Shown here: positions 53,800 through 64,000 of the stretch, piece by piece
Layout of the letters: every line of letters begins with the position of its first letter
Numbering within the stretch: the first letter of the stretch is position 1
Source of the DNA: Persicaria tinctoria
Lineage: Eukaryota; Streptophyta; Magnoliopsida; Caryophyllales; Polygonaceae
DNA length: 64,000 nt
Direction of reading: 5' to 3'
Assembly: GCA_037127255.1 (NCBI GenBank)
Contig: JBANSL010000009.1
Span: 120,001-184,000 of the forward strand
Position numbers and translations under genes: made by a program
Notes under the pieces: generated by a model
The model's input: the letters and a program-made list of their open reading frames with translations, nothing else
The model's database searches: none
What the model was told of the DNA's origin: nothing

Positions 53800-53825
53800 G
53801 TGCGAACCTCTTGCATGGTTCGCAC
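53800..53825 (+). ncRNA. Hairpin spanning the gag start codon, element D
   Basis: GTGCGAACC (53800-53808) pairs perfectly with GGTTCGCAC (53817-53825), 9 bp, loop TCTTGCAT. The gag ATG is 53815-53817. The stem differs from those of B and E with pairing preserved. Confidence 0.65.
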
Positions 53826-55000
53826 TCGTGCTACTGATCCCCATCTTGTTGATTTTGATTGGGAAATTGACAGGACATACCACCGCCGCCTTAGAGAACA
53901 ACACCAACATCCCCAACAACCTGATTCAATGGTTGGAAATGTAAATCAGACGCTGCGACAGCTGACAGCAGCAAACATCACACAGCAGGCACCTGCTGTG
54001 ATAATCCCTGCTCTGGGGGATGACAACCATTTTGAGCTAAAGTCTAGGCTGATTCATCAACTGCCCAAATTCCATGGATTGGCTGGAGAAGACCCCATCA
54101 AGCACATGGGGAAGTTTCATAATGTGTGCATGAGCATGAAACCAGCCAATATCCCTATCAAGCACATGGGGAAGTTTCATAATGTATGCATGAGCATGAA
54201 ACCAGCCAATATAGATGAAGCACAGATAAAGATGAGAGCTTTTGGTTTCACGCTGGTCGATGCTGCGGATGACTGGTACTACAGTCTTCCTACAGGGAGT
54301 ATCGATACTTGGCCTAAGCTCCACAAGGCCTTCCCGGAGAAATTCTTTCCTGCTAAGAAGGAGAACGCCTTGAAGAAGGCAATCAGCAATATAGAGCAGG
54401 AAGGTGATGAAACCCTCTATGATTACAATGAAAGGTTCAAGAAGCTTTGCGCTAATTGCCCTTTCCATGGCTACAGCACGAAGGACCTATTCCTATACAT
54501 CTATGGGGGATTGCTGGAATCTGATAGAAGGATGATTGATGCCGCCTGCGGAGGAAATATTCTGAATGCCCTGCCAGAGGGAGCCATGGAGAAGATTCAG
54601 GAAATGGCTGAGGGGACTAGAAATTTCGGGAAATCCACCAGAAAGAAAGGAGTCAATTCGGTAGACTCTAACCAATCCAAAGATATTGCTGAATTGAAGG
54701 ATATGGTTAGGAGGCTCACTCTGCAAGGGACTCCTCAACAACTCAAGGCTTGTGGAATCTGCAATGATAACTTCCACCCAACTGATGCGTGTCCTACACT
54801 CTAGGAAGACACCGCTGAAGTAAGTGCTATAGGTGGAAATGGACCTCAGAGACCCAGACATGACCCCTACTCAAACTCCTACAACCCAGGGTGGCGGGAT
54901 CACCCAAATTTCAGATGGAGGGATCCACCAAACCAATCACAACAGCAACAACCACCTCCTTACAATCAGAGGCAGCAGGGTAACGCTCCCTCTACTGAGT
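53815..55000 (+). pseudogene. gag of element D
   Basis: I take MVRTRATDPHLVDFDWEIDR at 53815 as the start because it matches the gag starts of A and B; the open frame itself extends upstream to 53770 inside the leader. The core has FHGLAGEDPIKHMGKF, then a perfect 60-bp in-frame duplication (54094-54213; IPIKHMGKFHNVCMSMKPAN twice), LPTGSIDTWPKLHKAFPEKF and FKKLCANCPFHGYS. The zinc knuckle is altered: CGICNDNFHPTDAC. A TAG at 54802 interrupts it; Gln/Pro-rich sequence follows. Apart from the duplication and one stop it is well preserved. Confidence 0.9.
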
Positions 55001-55002
55001 CC

Positions 55003-55803
55003 ATGCTCAATACCCTGACACAGCACTTTACTGCGCATGTTCAGACAACTGAATCGAGCATAAAAGATATACAGAAACAAATGGGGCAAATGGCTGAAGC
55101 AATCACGAGAATGGAGGCAAAGACGTCAGGGGGTCTACCATCTCAAACGGTGGTCAATCCAAAGGAAAACGTCAGTGCTATAACTCTTCGGAATGGAAAA
55201 GAGCTGAAAAGTCAGGAAGATGAGGAGGAAAGCACGCAGGTCTCCGACGTGGCCACGCCCAACACTAGCGCGCCCGCGCTGGACACTGGCGCGCCCACGT
55301 CAAGTCCGATCTCGCCTGAATCCGAGCCCTATGTCGATACATACGTCCGACCGGATTTTCCCCCTCTCGGATCGGAGAAACCAAAACCTCCGTTCCCTGA
55401 GGCACTTAAAGAGAGGAGGATAATCGATGATTCAGATCTTTTCGAGACATTTAGCAAGTGTCAGGTGAACATTCCTCTGCTGAAAATGATAAAAATTGTG
55501 CCCAAGTACGCCAAGTTCTTGAAGGAGCTTTGCACGGTGAAGAGAAATCAGAAGCTGAAAGGTAAAAAGAAAGTGAAAGTAAGTGAGCAAGTCTCCGCTA
55601 TGTTTCAGAGGAGAATGCTGAAAAAGTGCACTGATCCAGGTATGGTTACTATCCCTTGTGTCATTGGAGATGTAAAATTTGATAGAGCTATGCTTGATTT
55701 GGGCGCTTCCATAAATGTGCTTCCTTACTCACTTTACAAATCGCTAGATTTAGGACCTTTGCATGAAACTAGAGTAATTGTGCAACTAGCTGACAGCCGC
55801 TAG
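55003..55803 (+). pseudogene. gag C-terminus and truncated protease of element D
   Basis: It continues the polyprotein frame: NTLTQHFTAHVQTTESSIKD (coiled-coil-like), AITLRNGKELKSQED, a linker with the D-type GC words (55246-55310, encoding SAPALDTGAPTSSP), then the protease start VKFDRAMLDLGASINVLPYS (active-site Asp-Leu-Gly). It stops after [10 protein letters not shown] 30-base segment (55742-55771) is repeated at 55798-55827, and immediately after the second copy the sequence jumps to mid-RT. The rest of the protease (ILGRPFL region) and the RT N terminus are missing. Confidence 0.85.
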
Positions 55804-55814
55804 ATTTAGGACCT

Positions 55815-57290
55815 TTGCATGAAACTACACAAGTTGTCCCTAAGAAAGGAGGGATTACAGTCGTGGAGAATCAACAAGGTGAGTTGGTCCCTACCAGAAC
55901 ACAAACAGGTTGGAGGGTATGCATAGACTATCGTAAGCTGAATAGAGTAACCAGGAAGGATCACTTCCCCCTCCCCTTTCTTGATCAGATGCTAGAACGC
56001 CTTGCTGGACGCCCCTATTATTGCTTTTTGGATGGATATTCTGGATATTTTCTGGTGGCCATAGCGCCAGAGGACCAGGAGAAGACTACATTTACATGTC
56101 ATTTCGGTACTTTTGCATATCGCAGAATGCCATTTGGACTATGTAACGCACCCGGGACATTTCAACGATGTATGGTTAGTATCTTCTCTGAATACATTGA
56201 AAATTTCATTGAAGTATTCATGGATGATTTCACAGTACATGGGGATAGCTTTGATACTTGTTTGAGCCATTTGGCACTAGTGTTAAAAAGATGTGTTGAA
56301 ACTACTCTGATTTTGAACTCTGAAAAGTGTAATTTTATGGTAGAACAGGGAATTGTTTTAGGTCACATAGTCTATGCAAAGGGTATTGAGGTCGATAAGG
56401 CGAAGATCGATGTAATTCAATCTTTGCCTTATCCTACTAATGTGCGCGAAGTTCGTTCTTTCCTAGGCCATGCAGGTTTTTATCGCAGGTTTATCAAGGA
56501 CTTTTCTAAGGTATCCTCACCCTTGAGCGAGCTTCTGAAGAAAGATGTGACCTTTGTACTCACACAAGAGTGCAAGGAGGCGTTCGACTCGCTGAAAGGA
56601 CGCCTCACTAGTGCACCAATCATTCAGGCACCAGATTGGTCTCGCCCATTTGAGATCATGTGTGATGCGAGCGACTATGCAGTGGGAGCAGTGCTAGGCC
56701 AAAAAGAGGGAAGAGCCTCTCATGTGATCCATTATGCTTCCATGACTCTGAATGGAGCGCAGCGCAACTACTCCACCACTGAGAAAGAAATGCTAGTTGT
56801 GGTGTTTGCACTAGAGAAGTTTCGACAGTATCTGCTTGGGGTCAAAGTGATTATCTACACAGATCACGCAGCCCTCCGCTACTTGATGACAAAGAAGGAG
56901 ACAAAGCCAAGACTAATTCGATGGGTCCTGTTTCTCAGCGAATTTGATGTGGAGATTAAGGACAAGAAAGGAGCGGAAAATTTGGTGGCTGACCACTTAA
57001 GCAGATTGGTGAATGAGGAGGACAAGCCGGAGTCACAGAAACCCATCTTAGGCACGTTTCCGGATGACACATTATGCAGAATCGAGCACAAAAGCACGCC
57101 GGAGTCTGGCGTGCCCGCGCCGTTAGCTGACGCGCCTGCGCCGGAGTCTGACGCAACCGCGTCGTTCCCTGACGCGCCCACGCTATTACTTCTTAGCCTA
57201 TCTCAGTCCGTTCTAGGACTTCATTCTGTAAACCCTTGGTACCAGGACATTGTAAACTACTTAGTTTGTGGGGAATTTCCTCCGATCATA
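55815..57290 (+). pseudogene. Reverse transcriptase-RNase H of element D
   Basis: It begins abruptly at [22 protein letters not shown] motifs: [39 protein letters not shown] and active site [10 protein letters not shown] (both Asp intact). RNase [44 protein letters not shown] and [11 protein letters not shown], with catalytic residues intact. The linker 57090-57185 repeats A-P-A/E-S-D units encoded by the D-type GC words (GACGCGCCTGCGCCGGAG). A frameshift near 57290 separates integrase. Missing the protease link and N-terminal RT region, it cannot give a normal polyprotein. Confidence 0.92.
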
Positions 57291-58534
57291 CCAAGGCTCA
57301 AACGGAGAAGATTCGAAGAGAAGCAAACCACTATGTTTGGGATGACCCATACCTTTGGAAACATTGTGCTGATCAGGTAATTCGCCGTTGTCTTCCAGAT
57401 AATGAGGTACGATCTGTTCTTGAATTTTGTCATTCTCAAGCATGTGGGGGACATTTTGGTGCCAATAAAACTGCTAGAAAAGTGCTTGAATCTGGATTTT
57501 ATTAGCCACATATTTTTAAAGATGCTTATTCTTTCTGCAAGGCATTTGATAGGTGTCAAAGAATGGGGAATATCTCTCAAAGGAATGAAATGCAACAATC
57601 ACCGATGATTTTTTGCGAAATCTTTGATGTTTGGGGCATTGACTTTATGGGACCGTTTCCTAGTTCTTGTGGGAACTTGTATATTTTACTTGCGGTGGAC
57701 TACGTTTCCAAGTGGGTGGAAGCGAAGGCCACCAGGACTGATGATTCTAAAGTTGTGGCAGGGTTCTTGAAAAGCAATATTTTTGCCAAGCATGGTATTC
57801 CTAGAGCGCTGATTAGTGACAGGGGTACCCATTTCTGCAACAAAACTGTGACTGCCGTGCTGAAGAAATATCATGTCACACATAGAGTTTCCACCGCATA
57901 CCATCCACAGACGAATGGCCAAGCAGAGGTTTCAAATAGAGAGATCAAAGCCATTCTCGAGGAGACTATAAATCCTAACAGGAAGGATTAGAGTTTGAGA
58001 CTTGATGATGCATTGTGGGCTTATCGCACTGCTTACAAAACTCCAATTGGGATGTCTCCTTTCAGACTTGTCTATGGTAAGGTATGTCATCTTCCTGTTG
58101 AGCTGGAGCACAAGGCTTGGTGGGCAGTGAAACAATGCAATATGCAGAGTGACGGGGTTGGAGAACATAGGAAGCTACAGATAGGCGAGCTCGAGGAGTT
58201 ACGTTTGGACGCCTATGATAATGCGGCAATTTACAAGGCAAAGACCAAGGCATGGCATGACAAGCACATCCATAGGAAGGACTTTAAAGCCGGTGACAAA
58301 GTCCTACTTTTTCAGTCTCGCCTGAAACTCTTCGCTGGGAAGCTCGGGTCAAAGTGGGGGGGACCATACATTGTTGCTGAAGTCTTCCCACATGGCGCAG
58401 TAGAGTTATATGACCCAAATAGCCACAAGAAGTTTAAGGTAAATGGTCAAAGGCTTAAGACATACTATGAAGGGTTCCCGAAGGAGGCTATGGATGAGTT
58501 AGTTTTGGAGGAGCCAAATGTAGAGTTAGAATAA
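57291..58534 (+). pseudogene. Integrase of element D
   Basis: After the frameshift: [42 protein letters not shown] at 57503, then [13 protein letters not shown], where the first Cys of the CxxC zinc pair is Phe (TTT). The core has [28 protein letters not shown] and [18 protein letters not shown] complete. A TAG at 57989 follows NPNRKD; then [40 protein letters not shown] and [20 protein letters not shown] to the stop at 58534. Three lesions. It is the closest relative here of the B integrase. Confidence 0.9.
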
Positions 58535-58548
58535 TAAAAAAAAGGCTT

Positions 58549-58600
58549 AGTCGAGCCAGCGACTTGAAACAAAGGCGCTGCTTGGGAGGCAACCCAAGGT
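58549..58600 (+). ncRNA. Twin hairpins after pol, element D
   Basis: AGTCG-AGCCAG-CGACT (58549-58564), then CTTGGG-AGGCAA-CCCAAG (58581-58598), followed by GT. Compared with B and E (CTCGGG/CCCGAG), the third stem pair changed from C-G to T-A on both sides, a compensating double change. Confidence 0.75.
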
Positions 58601-59293
58601 ATTGCATTCTTTCCCTTATCTAGTTTTATTCTAACTTGTAGGTAATGAAGAGGGAGCTTCTGGTGACGAATTGCATCCGCATTTCGGACCCACTGTATCC
58701 GCAGTGTTAAATTCCTGTCTCAAAAAAAAAAAAAAACAACAGACCACGGGCTGGAAAACCCACTTCGGGCCAGCCCGCCATCTTCAAGCCCCATCACTCC
58801 CCCATCCCCATCTCTCAAATACAACCAAAACCCTACCCTTCCCCACATCCACATCCTCTCCTCCCAAATCTACCCCACACCGACACCCACAAGCACCCCT
58901 ATTTCAGCTGAGAGCCCTCCACCAAGATCCCTAAACACCATCCCCCTTACCCCATTGTCCTTACCTTTCGTCCTCGGCACCGGGGAGAGGCTCAGCGTCG
59001 ACAACCGCTTCCAGCGATTTTCGAGTCTGCAGAAATCGCCGATGCGGCCGCGCCATCTCTCCAACGCGCCCGCGCCTGTCAGAGTTACGAACCAAGAGGC
59101 TGACACCACCGACGCGGCCGCGCCACTCTCCAGCGCGCCCGCGCCCTCAAATGCGCCCGCCTCTCTCCAACGCGCCCGCGCTTTGTTGCTAATGCGCCCA
59201 CGTCGGCCTCCTGAGCCGAGCCTCATCTGTTCTTTGTGAGTTATTTCAGTTGTCCTTATTTCGATTCGGATCTAGTCTTATTATCTGTCGAAT
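58601..59293 (+). other. Pol-ORF3 spacer of element D
   Basis: C-rich non-coding sequence. Positions 59035-59215 carry at least seven D-type words (GATGCGGCCGCGCC, AACGCGCCCGCGC, AATGCGCCCACG). ORFs on either strand (58671-58934, 58955-59239) only translate these repeats. Confidence 0.55.
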
Positions 59294-60673
59294 ATGAGTT
59301 CATCGGAGGAAGAGGTGAGTCGATCTGATAATGTGTTAGATTTGTCTGAAGAGGAGTGGGCTATTTATAATAAGGTAAACTGTGTCAGTTCTACAAAATA
59401 TTTGCATAGAGAGACCCTTCAGAGACTTCAGATGCTAGATTGTATGCAGAAGTGTCTAGCTCACGCTGGTATTGGTGATTTTTTGGAGTTGAGAGCTGTA
59501 GGATACCCAGAACTGTGCAAGCAGTTCCTTGCGACATATCAGCTGTACCTTGGGGATAACAGAATTAGAGGGGTCTCTTTCAGGTTCAATGGCACTACCT
59601 ACAGGATTTCTGCAGCAAAGATGCGAGCTGCTTTGGGGATCACTAAAGCCCCAACTGATGGATGGGTGACAGCCACGACAGACACAGACCTCGTTGCATT
59701 CTTTAGAGCGGTATCTGGAGAGGAATTCTTAACCAGTAACGAGTACAACCGCAGGATTACTCATCCTGTCTTTCGTATGTTGTGCAAGATCGTTGCTGGG
59801 ATATATTTTGGGCTGACCACAGATACCAAGCTCTCCATGACACACCTGAGGTTTGCTTACAGCGTTGTGCCTACTGCAAACTATACTCCTGACTGGCTTA
59901 GGCTTTTCTTCGATGGGCTCGACAAGGTCAAAAGGGATCGCAGTGCCGTTGGACCAGAAATGGTCCAAAGCGGACTTATTACTAGGGTAGCCATTGCAGC
60001 AGGCGTTGAGCCAGGTGGTTTGCAAGAGCAGGTCATAGCAAGGACCTACACAGAGGAGTATTTGCGGAGGTGTTTGATGCTTGACACTGCGCCGGATGGG
60101 GGAACCATTTGGTGTACAGGCAAGAAGAAAGAGCATCAGTTCAGGCTACCTAAACCTCTTCCTTGGTCTGAGACTTGGACTGATTGGTATATTGAGGCTG
60201 ATTATTTTCCGACATCAGTTTTGGGTAGACGGCGTCGCATAGAAGTGGGTAGCAGTAGTGGCACAGCTGGAGCTGCCACGATTGAGGATGCACCTATGGC
60301 TCCACAGGCTTTTGTTCAGACAGATACTCAGGGTTTCGCACAGAACCCACACCAGGTGGTGCCTGCTTATCATACCCCTTCTCACGGTTGGGATTCTCAC
60401 CCGACATATCAGAGCCAGCAGGATTCACATCAGTGGGCCCCTTGGCCCCCACAAGCTTTTCAGGATGCTCATCAACAGCCTCACTAGTGGGGCTACTTGG
60501 TTGACCAGATTGGCCTTCTGCGCCAAGACGTAGGAAATTTGATGACAGTGCAGAACCGGATTCTCCACCAGCAGGCCGACATCCTAGAAGGCTTTGGCGA
60601 GTTCAGAGGTATGAGGGAAGAACTTCGCCGCATGCGAGAGGATTACTCTCGCTACTATCCACTCCCTCAGTGA
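59294..60673 (+). pseudogene. ORF3 of element D, ATHILA ORF-1-like
   Basis: Starts MSSSEEEVSRSDNVLDLSEE. The conserved domain reads ARHAGIGDFLELR-like (AHAGIGDFLELRAVGYPELC), KQFLATYQLYLGDNRIRGVS, FRFNGTTYRISAAKMRAALG and ITKAPTDGW, followed by WLRLFFDGLDKVKRDRSAVG. The C terminus is Gln/His/Pro-rich and ends in a coiled-coil-like LILQ-type stretch (QIGLLRQDVGNLMTVQNRIL). One TAG at 60485-60487 interrupts an otherwise continuous frame to TGA 60671. It is the best-preserved ORF3 in the window. No signal peptide or transmembrane helix. The role is unknown; the position equals that of env in retroviruses, but similarity does not support that function. Confidence 0.78.
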
Positions 60674-60717
60674 GTCCTTCTGTTTCCTTTCTCCCTACTT
60701 ATTTCTGTCTTCTTTCA

Positions 60718-60755
60718 CATTGAGGACAATGCTTCATTCAAGTACGGGGGAGGGA
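60718..60755 (+). promoter_or_regulatory. Internal polypurine tract with AGGA hairpin, element D
   Basis: CATTG-AGGA-CAATG (60718-60731), then AAGTACGGGGGAGGG (60740-60754), 45 bases after the ORF3 stop. Confidence 0.7.
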
Positions 60756-61301
60756 AAGGATTTACATATCTTGTACATATTTCATTTCCGCACTACTTTT
60801 TGTACAGATTCTGCATTCGCGATTTTAAAAATAAAAAAGAAAAAGAAAAAAGAAAGCAATCAAAATCCTGGGATGAGTTGAAAACCCGAAAGGGCGATTC
60901 AGGCAAAAAGCAGGTAGTATGGCGAGCCTTAGGCTTTGGCAATATGAGACTTGAGGGAAGTGAGAATGTTTATGTGAGTACCATCTTTGAAAAAAAATGA
61001 GTGGCTTGGTGAAAACCCGAAAGGGCGCCTTGGCAAGATGAGCGTTTACTTTGAGTGTTTAGGATTGATCTCTTGGCGAAGGCGACATAAGAAGTGGAGT
61101 GATAAGGAGGTTTTCGGGTAGGCCACTGGGAGCTATAAGGTGTAGATGGTTGAGATACAATTGTAAGTCTCGTTTCCTATTTTGATTGTCTTTTGTGCTG
61201 ATTGTTGAGATGGTGAAAACTACTAGTACTTAGTGTTCATTTTCCTTGTACTGTCTGTGAACCTTTGAGATTTATGGCGAGAGTAGGCTTAGCTTCTATG
61301 C
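60756..61301 (+). other. 3' UTR of element D
   Basis: AT-rich. GAAAACCCGAAAGGGCG occurs twice (60880 and 61010), each followed by a similar GC(C/A)..GGC stretch. No coding sequence. Confidence 0.6.
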
Positions 61302-61339
61302 TTACTCGGGACGAGTAAAGGTTTAAGTATGGGGGAATT
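61302..61339 (+). promoter_or_regulatory. Terminal polypurine tract with hairpin, element D
   Basis: TTACTCG-GGA-CGAGTAA (61302-61318), then AAGTATGGGGGAATT (61325-61339) abutting the 3' LTR. The stem differs wholly from those of C and E yet pairs perfectly. Confidence 0.8.
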
Positions 61340-62579
61340 TGATATGCGATATATTCTATAGCGTATTTAGTAGTTTTTGTCATCATTTACATGTCATTGT
61401 GAGAGATATTTGTATGAACCTGGTGATTCGGAACCTGTTGAAGAAGTTGAAGAAATCATAGGATCATGCAAGTTATAGAAGAGTTGAAGTGAAGAAATTC
61501 GGAAGCAGCTGGAATCTGGTGAGCTTGGCGCGGCCGCGTTGTCACTGACGTGCCCGCGTTGCTAGGAGGGAGTACCTGCGTCGTTGCATTACAGAGAAGT
61601 AGCAAGAAATTCACTGACGCGCCCGCGCTGCTACTGGCGCGCCCGCGTCAGTCACTGGAGACGGATTCTTATCCGATTTTCCCCTATCTTATTAGTTTTT
61701 AATATTATATTTTTACGGGATGTTAAACCCTTTTAATTAGGTTATATTATTTCGGAGAAGCAAGCCGGTTATTTCAGATTAATTTCCAGAGACTTATTTT
61801 CTTTTCTCTTCTTCATCTCACAAACCCTATGGAGAACTAACTCTCCTTTGTTACACATGGTTTTTTGAAGCCTTCGATTGAATTGGTTGTGAGTATTCTA
61901 CTCTTGTTCGTCCTTTGTTAATTGTTTCAATCTCCTGAGCTTATTGCTTGATTGCTTATTATTGGTTAATCTGGATTGATCACCTAGGTTTATCGATACT
62001 AGTCATATTGCTAGGGTTTCCAATTCCAGGTTTGGGGTTGTAGATTCATTGTGGCAAACACAATCATCATACGCAGGTTGCTTGTGGTAGATTGTGAAGG
62101 AGATTCGATTACAGGCTATTTTAACGGGTTGTTAGAATCGCTTGTATCTCATTATAATTCATGTTTGAATGCTATCGCTTTATTATTCGGTGAAGGTTTC
62201 CCCTTGTAATTTGGTGATAAGTGCTTTTAGGACTGGTAGGACTAAAAGCTATTACACGATCTGAATTGAGAACAATTACTGGACATTAGAACTTGAGACT
62301 CATAGAATGCGATGATGAACCATCTCAATTTTTGTGCGGATAATTACCTGGTGTGATACTTTTCCATCATATATTCGCAACCTCTTATTGCAACTTGTTC
62401 GGTCACTATCGCTTACACACAAAACTCCCCCTTGAATTGGTTACTTTTGGGTAATAATACTTGCTCTTACAATTGATTCTGTTTCCCTGTGGGTTCGACC
62501 CTAACTTACCTATTATACTTGATATAGTTTGCATCTTAGGAATTTACTTTGATTTGGCATAACGACTTTAGGCCTGTCA
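61340..62579 (+). repeat. 3' LTR of element D
   Basis: 1240 bp, same length as the 5' LTR with few substitutions; ends CTGTCA, followed by ATGGC. Confidence 0.95.
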
Positions 62580-63959
62580 ATGGCGTCATCCGAATCTCCA
62601 GCCCCTGTTAACAACAATGAGGGGCAATCATCTTTACACACTGAGGAGGAGCATGCAGAGTCGCAAAACCAAGACGATGAGGACGCCACAACGAGTGACG
62701 AGGCTAGTAGGTGGAACAGAAAGGTGAACATTCAACTGGTGAATGGAACGTAAGTCGTGGCTAGCCTTTCCCTTTCAATTTTATTTCTCTGAATTTTTCT
62801 TCTCTGAAATGACTAGTGTAATTTGAGGTTTCTTAATTGTTGTCATTGTATATATGATGCATATAAATATACACACATTGAACTGAAAACAATTGACTGT
62901 GAAAGTTTTGGACTTATTAAACTGAGAGGAAATCAATTGAGTGTGAAAGCAAAGCTGATGTTGAATAGATAAATTAAATGTGAGAGAAATTGACTTATTA
63001 ATGTAATTTTAGGTTTACATTTTCTGAATTTTGATTTATTTGAATTGGTGATTGTAATTTGATGAGTTGATTATGAATGTGAAAGCAAAGCTGAATTTTC
63101 ATTTATTTGAATTGAAAGAAATTGACAGCAACATTTGCATCATTCATCTTTTCATTCTCTGTGTTGAGCAAGTCACCATAACTAATACCTTTTTTTTTTG
63201 GTATTGCATGATGAAGATTTTATTCAAGCAATCCTGCATTTGGAGTCCTCGCACAGGTGATTCATTCTCATTTCGATGGCCCATATATACGGTGGAGCGA
63301 TGTTCCTGAACCAACAATGGAGTTATGGTGAGAGATGTTCAAGGTATGACACAATTCAATCAAATGCTTACATGTATTGCACACACATATGACTTGAATA
63401 TATAACAACAGTTTGTTTATTCTCGAATCAATCAGAGTCGGTGTACATGGGACGAACAACAATTCCCAGAGTCTGTCATTCGCAAAGCTTTCAACACAAA
63501 GGGAGGAGACCACCTGAGGAATGTATTTGGGAAGGCTCGCTCGAGAAAAACAAAGAAGAAGCCTACATGGGTGAAGCAACTTATATGGGCCAAGATGTGG
63601 GAGATATGGAAAAAGGAGGACAAGTTCAACCACCAATCTGAAGTGAACAAGCAAAACCGAGCTGTTGCAACAGAGAAAGACGCCCCAATTTTCAGTGGTG
63701 GATCGGTGTCAACAACTGTAATTAAGAAGCGACTGGTAATTTCCATGTTGTTTTCCGATTTACTATATTCTCATTCCTTACATTATTTAAACTTGCTTTA
63801 TTTATTTATTTTATATCTGTGATATGTATAGTTAACGAATAACTTCAATTCTTGTAGAGGGAGGAGCTTGGAGTGGATCCAACACCAAAACAAACCTTTG
63901 AAAGATGTCATAGAAAAAAGGATGGTTCTTGGGCGGGTGCTCAGTGCCAAGATACTGTG
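62580..63959 (+). pseudogene. CACTA second gene, 3' part (Ptta/En/Spm, Transposase_24-like)
   Basis: The first exon resumes (SSESPAPVNNNEGQ, acidic EEEHAESQNQDDED) and ends at 62749 before GTAAGT. Later exons by GT-AG sites: 63257-63343 (VIHSHFDGPYIRWSDVPEPT, with an in-frame TGA near 63330), 63436-63735 (CTWDEQQFPESVIRKAFNTK, NRAVATEKDAPIFSGGSVST) and 63858-63959 (REELGVDPTPKQTFERCHRK, KDGSW). NR....GG S.S followed by LG..PTP...FE..H.KKDG is the signature of the plant Ptta/En/Spm transposase family (PF03004), which in CACTA elements binds subterminal repeats. It continues beyond the window. Disrupted by element D and a stop. Confidence 0.82.
62750..63256 (+). other. Intron of the CACTA second gene
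   Basis: AAC|GTAAGT at 62750 to GCACAG| at 63256, AT-rich, with repeated TGAGAG/GTGAAAGCAAAGCTGA words (62948 and 63079). A small internal exon around 63210-63250 cannot be excluded. Confidence 0.5.
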
Positions 63960-64000
63960 GTAATTACTTACAAACTCAAGTCTTTCTTTAATTACATTTT

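Larger units (their letters stand above)
52496..62579 (+). mobile_element. Athila-like Ty3/gypsy element D
   Basis: 10,084 bp. LTRs of 1240 bp each (TGATATGCG...CTGYCA) and perfect ATGGC target duplications (52491-52495 and 62580-62584). Order: LTR, PBS, gag, partial protease, RT/RNase H, integrase, twin hairpins, ORF3, internal PPT, terminal PPT, LTR. The LTR pair is highly similar (young). Five or more stops/frameshifts and a deletion between protease and RT make it defective. Confidence 0.95.
45893..64000 (+). mobile_element. CACTA (En/Spm) transposon F, right end beyond the window
   Basis: Starts with CACTACTAAAAAAACAGG, followed by a dense set of subterminal repeats, a TNP2-type transposase gene and a second gene with a Transposase_24-like domain, both on the plus strand. 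This is the standard CACTA layout. Element D interrupts the second gene. The transposase has an internal deletion, so F is defective. Confidence 0.85.

Overview
The window is repeat-rich plant nuclear DNA, from a eudicot-like AT-rich genome. I cannot name the species. The evidence is plant-type Ty3/gypsy (Athila-like) elements primed by tRNA-Asp, a Ty1/copia element primed by initiator tRNA-Met, CACTA (En/Spm) transposons, a MULE, a decayed plant-mobile-domain fragment, TTTAGGG-type motifs and GT-AG introns. I see no intact host gene. Nearly everything is transposon nested in transposon.

Layout. 1-4037: decayed Athila family 'A' pieces, mostly on the minus strand: two tandem copies of gag + PBS + LTR end, with a complete LTR at 2798-4037. 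4255-4790: a plant-mobile-domain pseudogene (minus). 6099-6273 and 33003-33752: the two halves of another family-A LTR (plus), split by element B (6274-33002, Athila-like, plus). Element C (10716-26797, Athila-like, minus; TSD CTCCT) sits in the pol of B. A MULE (14110-15201, TSD AACTTTAAA) sits in the 3' UTR of C. The right half of the A LTR is cut by a Ty1/copia element (33753 onward). The copia gag holds element E (35482-40916, TSD GAAGA), a small gag-only Athila derivative. After the copia pol come two CACTA termini: a fragment at 45424 and element F from 45893 past the window end. F carries a deleted TNP2 transposase gene and a second ORF of the Ptta/En/Spm (Transposase_24) type. That ORF is split by Athila element D (52496-62579, TSD ATGGC).

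How the genes relate. The Athila-like elements share one plan: LTR, tRNA-Asp PBS, gag, protease, RT/RNase H, integrase, then an ORF3 resembling the ATHILA ORF-1 family, two polypurine tracts, LTR. All are decayed by stops, frameshifts and deletions. The RT active site of C reads MDN instead of MDD, B lost its protease, and D lost the protease/RT junction.

Main discovery. Comparing B, C, D and E shows four shared or parallel cis features that routine annotation does not name: (1) a hairpin across the gag start codon (B, D, E), kept in E although its AUG is now ACG; (2) twin hairpins just after pol (B, C, D, E) with related six-base loops, AGCCAA-type and AGGCAA; (3) a hairpin with an AGGA loop and covarying stems directly upstream of both an internal and a terminal polypurine tract; (4) element-private GC-rich palindromic words placed in the LTRs and again in the polyprotein linkers and spacers. 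Features 1-3 persist in pol-less E, which argues for cis-acting RNA functions.
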